64,000 bases of DNA from Cellulomonas gelida (GTDB lineage Bacteria > Actinomycetota > Actinomycetes > Actinomycetales > Cellulomonadaceae). The notes below the pieces were generated by a model. That model did not search any database, was not told the origin of the DNA, and saw nothing but the letters and a program-made list of their open reading frames with translations. The DNA is taken from contig NZ_BJLQ01000003.1 in assembly GCF_006538725.1 (NCBI RefSeq), positions 62,001 to 126,000 on the forward strand. Reading direction: 5' to 3'. Position 1 is the first letter of the stretch, and each line of letters begins with the position of its first letter. The translations under genes were made by a program, and so were the position numbers. Of this stretch, positions 44,462 to 53,332 are shown in pieces.

Positions 44462-46183
44462 TCAGAAGACCTGGCGGAGGTTGGCGCGGGTCAGGTCGAG
44501 CAGCTCGTCGCCCCGACCGGACAGCAGCGTGCGCAGCGCGTAGAGCGCGAAGCCCTTGGCCTGGTCGAGCTTGACCGACGGCGGGATGGTCAGCTCCTGG
44601 CGCTCGGTGACCACGTCGACGAACGCCGGACCGTCGTACGCGAACGCCTGCTCGAGCGCGCCGCGCAGGTCCGAGGACTTCTCGACCCGGAACGCCTTGA
44701 GCCCGGCGGCCTCGGCGATCGCGGCGAGCGACGGGTTCTCGAGGTCGGTCGCGCTGGTGACAAAGCCGGCGGCCTTCATCTCGAGCTCGACGAAGTTGAG
44801 CGACGAGTTGTTGAAGACGACGATCTTGACGGGCAGCTTGTTCTGCGTGAACGTCAGGAGCTCGCCGAGCAGCATCGCGACGCCGCCGTCGCCGGACATC
44901 GCGACCACCTGACGGCCCGGGAACGCGGCCGCTGCGCCCGCGGCCTGGGGGAGCGCGTTGGCCATCGACCCGTGGATGAACGAGCCGATGAGCTTGCGAC
45001 GCCCGTTCATCGTCAGGTAACGAGCGGCCCAGATGACCGGCGAGCCGACGTCCGGGATGAACACGGCGTCGTCGGACGCGATCTCGTCGATCAGCTTGGC
45101 GACGTACTGCGGGTGCAGCGGCTGCGAGCCCTTGCGCGGCGTCGCGAGGTCGTCGAGCTTGGTGCGGGTCTTGGCGTAGTGCGCCAGCGCGTCGTCCAGG
45201 TGCGAGCGGTCGGACTGGCGCGACAGCCGCGGCAGCAGGCCCAGCAGGGTCTCGCGGACGTCGCCGACGAGCCCGAGCTCGAGCGGCGTGCGGCGGCCGA
45301 GGCGCTCGCCGCGGATGTCGACCTGGATGACCTTCGCCTTCTCGGGCAGGAACGGGCGGTACGGGAAGTCGGTGCCCAGCATCAGCAGCGTGTCGCACGA
45401 CTCCATGGCCTTGTACCCGGACGCGAACCCCAGCAGGCCGGTCATGCCGACGTCGAACGGGTTGTCGTGCTCGACGAACTGCTTCGACCGCAGCGTGTGC
45501 ACGATCGGCGCACCGAGGGTGTCGGCGAGCGCGAGCAGCTCGGCGTGCGCGCCCTCGACACCTGCACCGGCGAGGATCGTCACGCGCTTCGCGTCGTTCA
45601 GGAGCCCGGCGGCCGCCGCGAGCTCGTCGTCGGACGGCACGACCCGCGGCTTGGTGGCGCGGATGGGTGTGACGGTGGCGTCGTCGGCCTCGGCGAGCGC
45701 GACGTCGCCGGGGATCACGACGACGGCGACGCCCTTCTGCTCGATCGCGGCCCGCATCGCGCTCTGCATGACCCGCGGCATCTGGACCGGGGACGCCGCG
45801 TACTCGACGTACACCGAGCACTCGCGGAACAGCTCCTGCGGGTGGGTCTCCTGGAAGTAGCCCGAGCCGATCTCGGAGGTGGGGATGTGCGCGGCGATCG
45901 CGAGCACCGGCACGCCCGAGCGCTGCGCGTCGAACAGGCCGTTGATGAGGTGCAGGTTGCCCGGTCCGCACGAGCCCACGCAGACCGCGATCTCGCCGGT
46001 CAGTGCGGCCTCGGCGCCCGCGGCGAACGCCGCTGCTTCCTCGTGGCGCACGTGCACCCAGTCGATCCCGGAGCCGCGCAGCGAGTCCGTGAACCCGTTG
46101 AGCGAGTCCCCGGGGATGCCGTAGACGCGCTTGACGCCCGCGGCGACGAGCGTGTCGACCATGTTCTTGGCGACGGTGGTCAT
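44462..46183 (-). CDS. poxB: Pyruvate dehydrogenase (quinone) / pyruvate oxidase
   Basis: 573 residues from ATG 46183, the usual PoxB size. The activating glutamate is in VRHEEAAAFAAG, the FAD region in the middle domain, and the thiamine diphosphate motif GDGGVAMLLGELLTF with the closing NN is present. The sequence CVGSCGPGNLHLINGL is typical of PoxB. The enzyme oxidises pyruvate to acetate and CO2 and passes electrons to quinone at the membrane. A TetR gene lies 64 bases upstream on the same strand and may control it. Confidence 0.92.
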   Translation of the reverse strand: MTTVAKNMVDTLVAAGVKRVYGIPGDSLNGFTDSLRGSGIDWVHVRHEEAAAFAAGAEAALTGEIAVCVGSCGPGNLHLINGLFDAQRSGVPVLAIAAHIPTSEIGSGYFQETHPQELFRECSVYVEYAASPVQMPRVMQSAMRAAIEQKGVAVVVIPGDVALAEADDATVTPIRATKPRVVPSDDELAAAAGLLNDAKRVTILAGAGVEGAHAELLALADTLGAPIVHTLRSKQFVEHDNPFDVGMTGLLGFASGYKAMESCDTLLMLGTDFPYRPFLPEKAKVIQVDIRGERLGRRTPLELGLVGDVRETLLGLLPRLSRQSDRSHLDDALAHYAKTRTKLDDLATPRKGSQPLHPQYVAKLIDEIASDDAVFIPDVGSPVIWAARYLTMNGRRKLIGSFIHGSMANALPQAAGAAAAFPGRQVVAMSGDGGVAMLLGELLTFTQNKLPVKIVVFNNSSLNFVELEMKAAGFVTSATDLENPSLAAIAEAAGLKAFRVEKSSDLRGALEQAFAYDGPAFVDVVTERQELTIPPSVKLDQAKGFALYALRTLLSGRGDELLDLTRANLRQVF

Positions 46184-46247
46184 GCGTGGTCTCCCTGATG
46201 TGGGTGGGGTGGTGCGGCGGGGTGTGCCGCGCGGGTGGAGCTCGAGG

Positions 46248-46838
46248 TCAGGTCGTGATCGCGGGCCAGACGAGGGCGCACACGTGCTCGGCGAGGTCGT
46301 CGTCGAGCGGGGCGTGCCCCCAGATCAGCCTGTGGTACGCGGGCGCGAACAGCGCGTCGACGACGAGCGCGGGGTCGGTTCCGGCGCGCACCTCACCGGT
46401 GGCGATGCCGCGCTCGAGGTGGCCGATCGCTGCGTGACGGCGGGGTTCCATCCACTGGTCCAGCAGCGCGGTCGCTGTCGCCGCGTCGGTGATCGACGCG
46501 GACATCAGCTGGCGCAGGAGCCGTCCGGCGGGGGTATCGCGCAGCAGGTGGACGAGCGCCTCGACCTGGGCGGTGAGTGCGGTGCGCACCGGGAGGTCGT
46601 CGTCGAACTCGATGCTCGCGTGGAAGCGGTCGAGCAGTCCTTCGAGCAGGACGGCGGCCGACGAGGGCCACCACTTGTAGAGCGTCGTCCGCGAGACGCC
46701 CGCGCGCGTGGCGATCGCGTCCATCGTCGGCAAGGTCTCGCTGCCGAGCGCGAGCTCAGCGGCGGCGTCGAGCACCGCCTGCCGGCGCTCGACCGACCGC
46801 GGACGCCCGCGCGGCGCGCCCTCCGATTTCATGGACAC
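46248..46838 (-). CDS. TetR family transcriptional regulator
   Basis: 196 residues from GTG 46838 (ATG 46832 possible). The helix-turn-helix TMDAIATRAGVSRTTLYKWW is canonical. The C-terminal domain resembles the TetR_C group with EALVHLLRDTPAGRLLRQL. TATAGT (46846-46851, minus strand) ends 7 bases before GTG 46838, so the transcript is probably leaderless. It lies directly upstream of poxB in the same direction; regulation of poxB is inferred. Confidence 0.85.
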   Translation of the reverse strand: MSMKSEGAPRGRPRSVERRQAVLDAAAELALGSETLPTMDAIATRAGVSRTTLYKWWPSSAAVLLEGLLDRFHASIEFDDDLPVRTALTAQVEALVHLLRDTPAGRLLRQLMSASITDAATATALLDQWMEPRRHAAIGHLERGIATGEVRAGTDPALVVDALFAPAYHRLIWGHAPLDDDLAEHVCALVWPAITT

Positions 46839-46914
46839 GCTGTTCACTATATCCCCGCTCGCGCCACGGTCCCGTGTCTCGCCGGTCACAGGCTGGGCAT
46901 GCGGCCGGTGCCGC

Positions 46915-47922
46915 TCACCAGAGCTGGTTGACGTCCTCCGCCGAGCCCAGGAGGTCCTCGATCTCGAGCCGCGTGCCGTCGTTGAGCGTGACCCAGCCGG
47001 ACCAGTGGCCGAAGCACTGATGGGTGGACGAGCGCACGACGCGCAGGTCGGTGTGCGAGACGCGGTCGTGGAACGGCGTGAACGTGAGGTCGGCGCACGC
47101 GCCGCGGACAGTCCACGGGTCGGTCCAACCCCCGTCGGTCCAGGTCCAGGTCAGGTCCTCGCGGAGCTTGTGCAGGCGCCCGTCGACGACGACCGCGTTC
47201 TCGGTCGAGCCGGTCCCGTCGGTCCACCGGCCGCCGAGCTGCAGCCCGACCGTGCGGCCGTCGACGACGCCCGCGCCGAAGCCCCAGTTCCACGACAGCT
47301 CACGCGGCCAGTACCCGCGGCCGTGGTCGAGCACCGCGAACGAGCCGAGCGGCACGTCGAACGTCCGGCCGTCGACCTCGAGCCGCCCGACAACCGGCCG
47401 CGCGACGTCCTTCACGGTGTACTGGAACGTGCGCGAGTCCCACGGCACGACGACGCCGAGGCGCTCGTGGCCGGCGGGCAGCGCAGCGGTCGCGCCGAGG
47501 CGCACCCGGGCGGTGCGGGCGCGCAGGCGCGTGCCGTGCTCGTCGTCGTCGAACCTTGCCTTGACGGCGCGCGTCGCGGCGCTCGCGGGTCCGTCACCCA
47601 GCGTGCCGGGCAGGCGGGTGCCGAGCGCGAGGGGTGCGATGGCGACCGTGTCGACCTCCTCGCCCGTGCCGCGGTCCAGCACCCACAGCTGCGTGAGCCC
47701 CGCGTAGTCGAGCGACGAGATCGTCACTCCGACGACGTGCGTGGGGGTCAGGACCGCCCAGTACTCCCACCGCTTGGCCCGGCCCCAGCGTCGTGCCCAG
47801 CGGCCGACGCGGTCGGTGTCGTGCAGGGGAGTGCGGGTCCAGCCCACCGCGTCGGGGTTGAGCCGTCCGGAGGGCAGCTGCAGCGGGACGGGGAGCGTGA
47901 TCTCCTGCGCGTCGATGAGCAC
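46915..47922 (-). CDS. DUF2804 family protein
   Basis: 335 residues from GTG 47922. Segments SWNWGFGAGVVDGRTVGLQLGG and RVVRSSTHQCFGHWSGWVTL are typical of DUF2804, a lipocalin-like AttH-related fold of unknown function. It follows the GH13 and flavoenzyme genes on the same strand with a 65-base gap. GACGAT ends 6 bases before the start, so it may have its own leaderless promoter. Confidence 0.8.
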   Translation of the reverse strand: MLIDAQEITLPVPLQLPSGRLNPDAVGWTRTPLHDTDRVGRWARRWGRAKRWEYWAVLTPTHVVGVTISSLDYAGLTQLWVLDRGTGEEVDTVAIAPLALGTRLPGTLGDGPASAATRAVKARFDDDEHGTRLRARTARVRLGATAALPAGHERLGVVVPWDSRTFQYTVKDVARPVVGRLEVDGRTFDVPLGSFAVLDHGRGYWPRELSWNWGFGAGVVDGRTVGLQLGGRWTDGTGSTENAVVVDGRLHKLREDLTWTWTDGGWTDPWTVRGACADLTFTPFHDRVSHTDLRVVRSSTHQCFGHWSGWVTLNDGTRLEIEDLLGSAEDVNQLW

Positions 47923-47987
47923 GCGGGGATCGTCGCAGACGGACGAACGTCCGGACGGTGGGCGCGCCTGTGTCCGTGCCAGGGTGG

Positions 47988-49691
47988 TCAGATCAGGCGG
48001 CGTTCCGTCGCGTGCACCACGCGTAGCCAGCGGTAACCGTAGCCCGGCAGCTCCAGGGTGGTGCGGCCACGCGCGTCCAGCGCGGCCTCGCCGGGATGGA
48101 GCAGGTCGACGAGCCGGACCGGTGCACCCTCGCTCGAGCAGTCGCTCAGCTCGAGCGGAACGCTGACCGGCTCGGGGGCGAGGTTGTGCAGCGCGACCAT
48201 CGAGCCGTCGTCCCAGGTCGAGCGGTGCGCGAGCACGGCGTGGTGCGGCTGGTCGAGGATCTCCACCTCGCGCGCCCAGCCCAGCTCGGGGCTCTCGCGG
48301 TAGCGCCGGGCCAGGAGCCGCATGAACGCCAGGAGCGAGTCCGGGTCGAGCCGCTGCGCGGCCACGTTGACGTGCCGGGGACCGTAGCCGTCCTCGACCA
48401 CCGGGCCGGGCAGGCGGGACGGTGCGGCCCGGCTGAAGCCGCCGTTGCGCTCGGCGGTCCACTGCATCGGGGTGCGCACCGCCATGCGGCCCTCGGCCGC
48501 GAGGTTCTCGCCCATGCCGATCTCCTCGCCGTAGAACAGCACGGGGGTGCCGGGCAGCGAGAACAGCAGCGAGTAGACCATCCGGATGTGGCGCGGGTCG
48601 CCGTCGAGCATGGTCGGCAGGCGACGGCGCAGACCGCGCCCGTACAGCTGCATGTCCTCGTCGGGCCCGAACGCGGCGAAGACCTCAGCGCGCTCGTCGT
48701 CGGACAGCTTGTCGAGCGTGAGCTCGTCGTGGTTGCGCACGAACGTCGCCCACTGCGCATCCCGCGGGATCGTCGGACGCGCGGCGAGGGTCGCGGCGAG
48801 CGGGCGTGCGTCGTGCCGCGCGAGGGACAGGTACAGCTGTTGCATCCCGACGAAGTCGAACTGCAGCGTGAGCTCCGTGCCGTCGGAGGTGCCGTCGCCG
48901 TCGTCGTCGCCGAAGAACTGGCGCTGCTGGTCGTACGGCAGGTTCACCTCGCCCATGAGGACCGCGTCACCCGATCGCCTCGTGAGGAACGACCGCAGGT
49001 CGCGCAGGTAGTCGTGGGGGTCCTCGAGGTCGTCGTCCGGGCCCTTGGCGGTGTCCGCGAGGAAGAACGGCACGGCGTCGACGCGGAACCCCGACAGTCC
49101 GAGCTCGGTCCAGTAGCCGACGACCTTCGCGATCTCGTCCCGCACCTTCGGGTTGGCGGTGTTCAGGTCCGGCTGGTGGCGGTAGAAGCGGTGGCGGTAG
49201 TACTCGCCCGTCGCGTCGTCGCGCGTCCAGATGCCGGTCTCCTGGTCGGGGAACACCACCTGGTCGCTCGTGTCCGGCGGCTTCGTCGCGCTCCATACGT
49301 AGTAGTCGCGGTAGGGCGAGTCCTTGCTGCGCCGCGCGGAGCGGAACCACGGGTGCCGGTCGCTCGTGTGGTTTACGACGAGGTCCGCGATGACCCGGAT
49401 GCCGCGGTCCCGGGCGGTGCGGATCAGGCGCACCAGGTCGCCGACGTCGCCCAGCCGGGGGTCGACACCGAGGAAGTCGGTGATGTCGTAGCCGTCGTCG
49501 CGGTCGGCCGTCGGGTAGAAGGGCATGAGCCACAGGCACGTGACGCCGAGGTCCGCGAGGTGGTCGATGCGCTGCGTGAGGCCCTGCAGGTCCCCGACGC
49601 CGTCGTCGTCCCAGTCCATGAACGTCTCCACGTCCAGGCAGTAGACGACCGCCGTCTTCCACCACAGGTCACTGGTCTCGCGCAGCCTCAT
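47988..49691 (-). CDS. GH13 alpha-amylase family enzyme, trehalose-synthase-like
   Basis: 567 residues from ATG 49691. All GH13 regions are visible: IADLVVNHTSDRHPWF, GFRVDAVPF with the nucleophile Asp, VLMGEVNLP with the acid/base Glu, and FVRNHDELTLDKL with the third Asp. The N-terminus WWKTAVVYCLDVETFMDWD is like trehalose synthase relatives. It may isomerise maltose/trehalose or act as a glucan hydrolase; the sequence alone does not decide. Its ATG overlaps the stop of the LLM gene, so they are translationally coupled. Confidence 0.85.
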   Translation of the reverse strand: MRLRETSDLWWKTAVVYCLDVETFMDWDDDGVGDLQGLTQRIDHLADLGVTCLWLMPFYPTADRDDGYDITDFLGVDPRLGDVGDLVRLIRTARDRGIRVIADLVVNHTSDRHPWFRSARRSKDSPYRDYYVWSATKPPDTSDQVVFPDQETGIWTRDDATGEYYRHRFYRHQPDLNTANPKVRDEIAKVVGYWTELGLSGFRVDAVPFFLADTAKGPDDDLEDPHDYLRDLRSFLTRRSGDAVLMGEVNLPYDQQRQFFGDDDGDGTSDGTELTLQFDFVGMQQLYLSLARHDARPLAATLAARPTIPRDAQWATFVRNHDELTLDKLSDDERAEVFAAFGPDEDMQLYGRGLRRRLPTMLDGDPRHIRMVYSLLFSLPGTPVLFYGEEIGMGENLAAEGRMAVRTPMQWTAERNGGFSRAAPSRLPGPVVEDGYGPRHVNVAAQRLDPDSLLAFMRLLARRYRESPELGWAREVEILDQPHHAVLAHRSTWDDGSMVALHNLAPEPVSVPLELSDCSSEGAPVRLVDLLHPGEAALDARGRTTLELPGYGYRWLRVVHATERRLI

Positions 49692-50719
49692 GCCGCCACC
49701 TCCCGCAGCCCGGGCAGCAGGTGCTCGCCCGCCATGTCGAGGAACCGGTCGAGCGTCGCGGACCGCGGCGTCGCCGTCGGGTCCGCGCTGGGGTGCTTGT
49801 CGTCCGACGCGCGGGGGTCGGTCGCCACCTGGTGGACGTACACCGCGTCGAAGCCCAGGCCGACGAGCGCCGCGAGCCGGTCACGCAGGCGCGACGGGTC
49901 GTGCTCGACGAGCACCGCCCGACGCACGGCCTCGTCGGACACATGTGGGGCGAGCGAGTCGAACGACTCGGGCAGGTCCAGGTCCCACGCCACGGGCGGG
50001 CCGAACACCTGCACGCCCCACTGCTCGCGGGCCACCGCCATCGCCTCGTCGGGATCGGGTGCCCACGCGACGTGGACCTGGAGCGCGGCAGTGCCGCGGC
50101 CGCCGGCGTCGCGGTACGCGGCGAGCACGTCGCGCAGGCGGTCGGGATGCTGGTTGACGGTGACCAGGCCGTCGGCCCAGTCGGCGTGCGCGGCCGCGGT
50201 CGCGGGGGTCACCGCGGGCCCGATCAGGGCGGGCGGCTCGTCGGGCAACGTCCACAGCTTGGCGCGGTCGACCCGCACGAGGCCGTCGTGCGTGACCTCC
50301 TCGCCCGCGAGCAGCGCGCGGATGATCGCGACGGACTCGCGCAGGCGCGCGTCGCGCACGTGCTTGGGTGGCCAGCCGTCGCCCGTGATGTGCTCGTTGA
50401 CGTTCTCGCCCGAGCCCAGCGCGACCCAGAACCTGCCCGGGAACATCGCGGCGAGCGTCGCGGCCGCCTGAGCGACGATCGCCGGGTGGTACCGCTGGCC
50501 CGGCGCGTTGACCACGCCGAACGGCAGGCTCGTCGTCGCGAGCGCCGCACCGAGCCACGACCACGCGAACCCGGAGTGCCCCTGCGCGGCGCTCCACGGC
50601 GCGAAGTGGTCGGAGCACATGCCCGCGTCGAAGCCGACCTCGGCCGCGCGCTGCGCCGCCGCGAGGAGGCCCGCAGGGTGGACCTGCTCGTGCGAGTGGT
50701 GGAACCCGATCGTGGTCAT
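49688..50719 (-). CDS. LLM-class flavin-dependent oxidoreductase (TIGR03885-like)
   Basis: 343 residues from ATG 50719. A luciferase-like TIM barrel: TIGFHHSHEQVHPAGLL at the start, DAGMCSDHFAPWSAAQGHSG, and GRFWVALGSGENVNEHITG in the cofactor region. The group with FHHSHEQ is thought to use a flavin other than F420. It overlaps the GH13 gene by four bases. The pairing with a trehalose-synthase-like enzyme suggests a shared pathway, but the substrate is unknown. Confidence 0.82.
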   Translation of the reverse strand: MTTIGFHHSHEQVHPAGLLAAAQRAAEVGFDAGMCSDHFAPWSAAQGHSGFAWSWLGAALATTSLPFGVVNAPGQRYHPAIVAQAAATLAAMFPGRFWVALGSGENVNEHITGDGWPPKHVRDARLRESVAIIRALLAGEEVTHDGLVRVDRAKLWTLPDEPPALIGPAVTPATAAAHADWADGLVTVNQHPDRLRDVLAAYRDAGGRGTAALQVHVAWAPDPDEAMAVAREQWGVQVFGPPVAWDLDLPESFDSLAPHVSDEAVRRAVLVEHDPSRLRDRLAALVGLGFDAVYVHQVATDPRASDDKHPSADPTATPRSATLDRFLDMAGEHLLPGLREVAA

Positions 50720-50864
50720 GGCGATCCTTCCTACCCGGCGCGCGGGCATCGCGCGCGGCGAGCGGGTAGGCGGCCGAGGGGTCGCGCGGCCCGCTCGCGT
50801 CGTCGTGGCGCAGGGCGCACGATGCTTGCCAGGCCGCCGCGCGGCGGCCCCGGGGAGGTGGGCG

Positions 50865-51308
50865 ATGGCGACCGTCACGCGTCGGATGCGCTGCGAGCCG
50901 CACGACGTGCTCGAGTTGCTCGCCGACGGCTGGAGCTACGCCGCGTGGGTGGTCGGCACCGCCCGGATCCGCTCGGTCGACGACGAGTGGCCCGCGCCCG
51001 GTTCGCGCATCGCGCACTCCGTGGGCCTGTGGCCCGCCCTGCTCGACGACACGACGAGCGTCGTGTCCTGGGACCCGGCGGGACGCCTCGAGCTGCGCGC
51101 GCGGGCCTGGCCCGCGGGGGAGGCGCAGATCCTGCTCGAGGTGCGTCCGCACCCGGACGGCGGCACGTGGGTGCGCATGGTCGAGGACGCGGTCCGGGGG
51201 GTCGGCACGCTCGTGCCCCGACCGCTGCGCTCGGCGGCACTCGTCCCGCGCAACGTCGAGACCCTGCGGCGCCTCGCCTACATCGCGGAGGACCGCTCGA
51301 CCCGCTGA
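50865..51308 (+). CDS. SRPBCC (START-like) family protein
   Basis: 147 residues from ATG 50865 with GGGGAGG upstream. The pattern fits a polyketide-cyclase-like SRPBCC fold: CEPHDVLELLADGWSYAAWV at the start, alternating strand pattern, and a long C-terminal helix (RNVETLRRLAYIAE). Such proteins bind small hydrophobic ligands. It is divergent from the LLM gene. Confidence 0.75.
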   Translation: MATVTRRMRCEPHDVLELLADGWSYAAWVVGTARIRSVDDEWPAPGSRIAHSVGLWPALLDDTTSVVSWDPAGRLELRARAWPAGEAQILLEVRPHPDGGTWVRMVEDAVRGVGTLVPRPLRSAALVPRNVETLRRLAYIAEDRSTR

Positions 51309-51440
51309 GCCTCGCCCGCGCGCCCTCGTCGGGCCTCTTCTGCGACGAACGGCCCGTGCCGGCCTCGTCGGCTGCCTGTAGACCGACACGAACCGTCTCG
51401 CCCGTTGATACGCCCGCCCGGCTGCGACGCGCGTGACCAG

Positions 51441-51460
51441 GCGAGTTCCGGAACACTCGC
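51441..51460 (+). promoter_or_regulatory. Inverted repeat upstream of the amino acid permease
   Basis: GCGAGT (51441-51446) and ACTCGC (51455-51460) flank a TTCCGGAA palindrome, 33 bases before the ATG at 51493. It could be an operator or mRNA hairpin. Confidence 0.3.
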
Positions 51461-51492
51461 ACCATTCGGGTGTGGCGGCGGGAGGACCAGGC

Positions 51493-52971
51493 ATGAGCGT
51501 GCTGCGGACCAAGACGATCGAGCAGTCCCTGGCCGACGCCGACGAGCCGGAGTACCAGCTCAAGAAGTCGCTGTCGGCGCTCGACCTCGTGGTCTTCGGG
51601 GTCGGCGTCGTGATCGGCGCGGGGATCTTCACGCTGACCGGGCGCGCGGCGCACGAGGTCGCCGGACCCGCGATCGTCCTGTCCTTCGTCGTCGCGGCGT
51701 TCTGCTGCGCGCTCGCGGCCATGTGCTACGCGGAGTTCGCCTCGACCGTGCCGGTCTCGGGGTCCGCGTACACGTTCAGCTACGCGAGCATGGGCGAGCT
51801 GATCGCGTGGATCGTCGGGTGGGACCTGCTGCTCGAGATGTTCCTCGGCGCGAGCGTCGTCGCCCAGGGGTGGAGCGCGTACCTCGGGACGTTCCTGGAG
51901 AACCTCGGCTGGGTCCTGCCGGAGTCGATCGCGTACGGCGGTGTCGTCGACCTGCCGGCCGTCCTGCTGATCGTGTTCCTCGGTGTGCTGATCTCGTTGG
52001 GCATCAAGGAGTCGATGCGCGTCAACCTGGTGCTCGTCGGGATCAAGCTGTTCATCGTCCTGTTCGTGATCGTCGCGGGCATCCAGTTCATCTCCGCCGC
52101 GAACTACGACCCCTTCATCCCGGCGCAGCAGGTCACGGAGGCGAAGTCGGGCATGACGCAGCCTTTGCTGCAGGCGCTCGCCGGGATCGAGCCGTCGGCG
52201 TTCGGGGTGACGGGCATCTTCGCCGGGGCGTCGCTGGTGTTCTTCGCCTACATCGGGTTCGACGTGGTCGCGACCACCGCCGAGGAGACCAAGAACCCGA
52301 AGCGCGACCTGCCGATCGGGATCATCGGCTCGCTCATCATCTGCACCGTCCTGTACTGCGCGGTCGCGCTCGTCGTGACCGGGATGGTCAGCTACGACGA
52401 GCTCGACCCGGCCGCCGCGCTGGCCAACGCGTTCGAGGTGCACGGCCAGGACTGGATGGCCACGGTGATCTCGGCCGGAGCGGTCGCCGGCCTCACGACC
52501 GTGGTGCTCACGCTCATGATCGGCGCGTCGCGCGTGATGTTCGCGATGAGCCGGGACCACCTCCTGCCGCCGCGGCTCGCCAAGGTGCACTCGCGCTACC
52601 GCACGCCGTGGGTCATCACGGCCGTCGTCACCGGCGTGTGCGCGCTCGTCGCCGGGTTCACGCCGGTGGGCGTGCTCGAGGAGATGGTCAACATCGGGAC
52701 GCTCTCGGCGTTCGTGCTGGTCAGCGTCGGGGTGATCGTCCTGCGACGGACGCGTCCCGACCTGCCGCGATCCTTCCGGGTGCCGTGGGTGCCGTGGCTG
52801 CCCGCCGTGTCCGCGGCCGTGTGCCTGTACCTCATGCTCAACCTGCCCGTGGAGACGTGGCTGCGGTTCCTCGTGTGGCTCGTGATCGGCTTCGGGATCT
52901 ACTTCGGGTACTCCCGCAAGCGGTCGCGCGTGGGCCTCGAGGCCGCGCTGCGCGACGCCGACCGCGTGTGA
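51493..52971 (+). CDS. APC superfamily amino acid permease (cationic amino acid transporter-like)
   Basis: 492 residues from ATG 51493, chosen for GGAGG 7 bases upstream. The start KTIEQSLADADEPEYQLKKS is the hallmark of bacterial CAT-type permeases, followed by the helix 1 break GVGVVIGAGIFTLTG. About 12 membrane helices are apparent, with FFAYIGFDVVATTAEE in helix 6 and ASRVMFAMSRD later. It probably imports or exchanges an amino acid; the substrate is not readable. Monocistronic by position. Confidence 0.87.
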   Translation: MSVLRTKTIEQSLADADEPEYQLKKSLSALDLVVFGVGVVIGAGIFTLTGRAAHEVAGPAIVLSFVVAAFCCALAAMCYAEFASTVPVSGSAYTFSYASMGELIAWIVGWDLLLEMFLGASVVAQGWSAYLGTFLENLGWVLPESIAYGGVVDLPAVLLIVFLGVLISLGIKESMRVNLVLVGIKLFIVLFVIVAGIQFISAANYDPFIPAQQVTEAKSGMTQPLLQALAGIEPSAFGVTGIFAGASLVFFAYIGFDVVATTAEETKNPKRDLPIGIIGSLIICTVLYCAVALVVTGMVSYDELDPAAALANAFEVHGQDWMATVISAGAVAGLTTVVLTLMIGASRVMFAMSRDHLLPPRLAKVHSRYRTPWVITAVVTGVCALVAGFTPVGVLEEMVNIGTLSAFVLVSVGVIVLRRTRPDLPRSFRVPWVPWLPAVSAAVCLYLMLNLPVETWLRFLVWLVIGFGIYFGYSRKRSRVGLEAALRDADRV

Positions 52972-52980
52972 CCTCGTCGT

Positions 52981-53009
52981 TTGATGGGATGAATCTTCCG
53001 GGTTACCGT
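52981..53009 (+). promoter_or_regulatory. Promoter of the leader peptide-transporter unit
   Basis: TTGATG at 52981-52986 and TACCGT at 53004-53009 are separated by exactly 17 bases. The start point would be near 53016, about 57 bases before the leader peptide start at 53073. Confidence 0.5.
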
Positions 53010-53072
53010 GTTGGAGCCGGAGACCGCCGCACGACGGCGTCCCGCGTCCCCCTCCCGAGGAGCTGCCCCGCT

Positions 53073-53159
53073 GTGAGCACGATCCTGACCGAGCGCCGAG
53101 CTGTCGACCTGTCCCGGGTCTCCAGCGCGCTCTGTCGTGCCACCCCCCGGGGCTGTTGA
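53073..53159 (+). CDS. Cysteine-ended leader peptide (probable attenuator)
   Basis: 28 codons from GTG 53073 with GAGGAG at 53057-53062. The peptide starts VSTILTERRAVDLSRVSSAL and goes on with CRATPRGC before TGA. The pattern L..R..VDL.R..SA.C matches the short leader peptides found upstream of many actinobacterial sulfur and cysteine genes. Two cysteine codons are present, one right before the stop. Hairpins follow between it and the transporter gene, as expected for ribosome-mediated attenuation by cysteine supply. The match to the leader class is by recalled pattern. Confidence 0.65.
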   Translation: MSTILTERRAVDLSRVSSALCRATPRGC

Positions 53160-53202
53160 CCCCTTCTCGCAGCGCGCGCTGAGCCTCGGCCGCCGCTGAC
53201 CC

Positions 53203-53239
53203 GCCGCGCCTGAGCGCGGCCTCCGGCCCTCGTCGGGCC
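53203..53239 (+). promoter_or_regulatory. Tandem hairpins between leader peptide and transporter
   Basis: GCCGCGC (53203-53209) pairs with GCGCGGC (53214-53220) around CTGA. GGCCC (53225-53229) pairs with GGGCC (53235-53239). GGCC-rich arms of the first region can also pair alternatively with the second. This could form terminator and antiterminator structures 45-80 bases after the leader stop. Confidence 0.45.
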
Positions 53240-53332
53240 CTCCCTGTCGCACCACCGCGCCGTTCGCCGTGCGTGCCGACGTCACCCTCCCGCGCCGCGG
53301 CGCCCTCGTCGCGCGCCCTTGAAAGGTCACCC

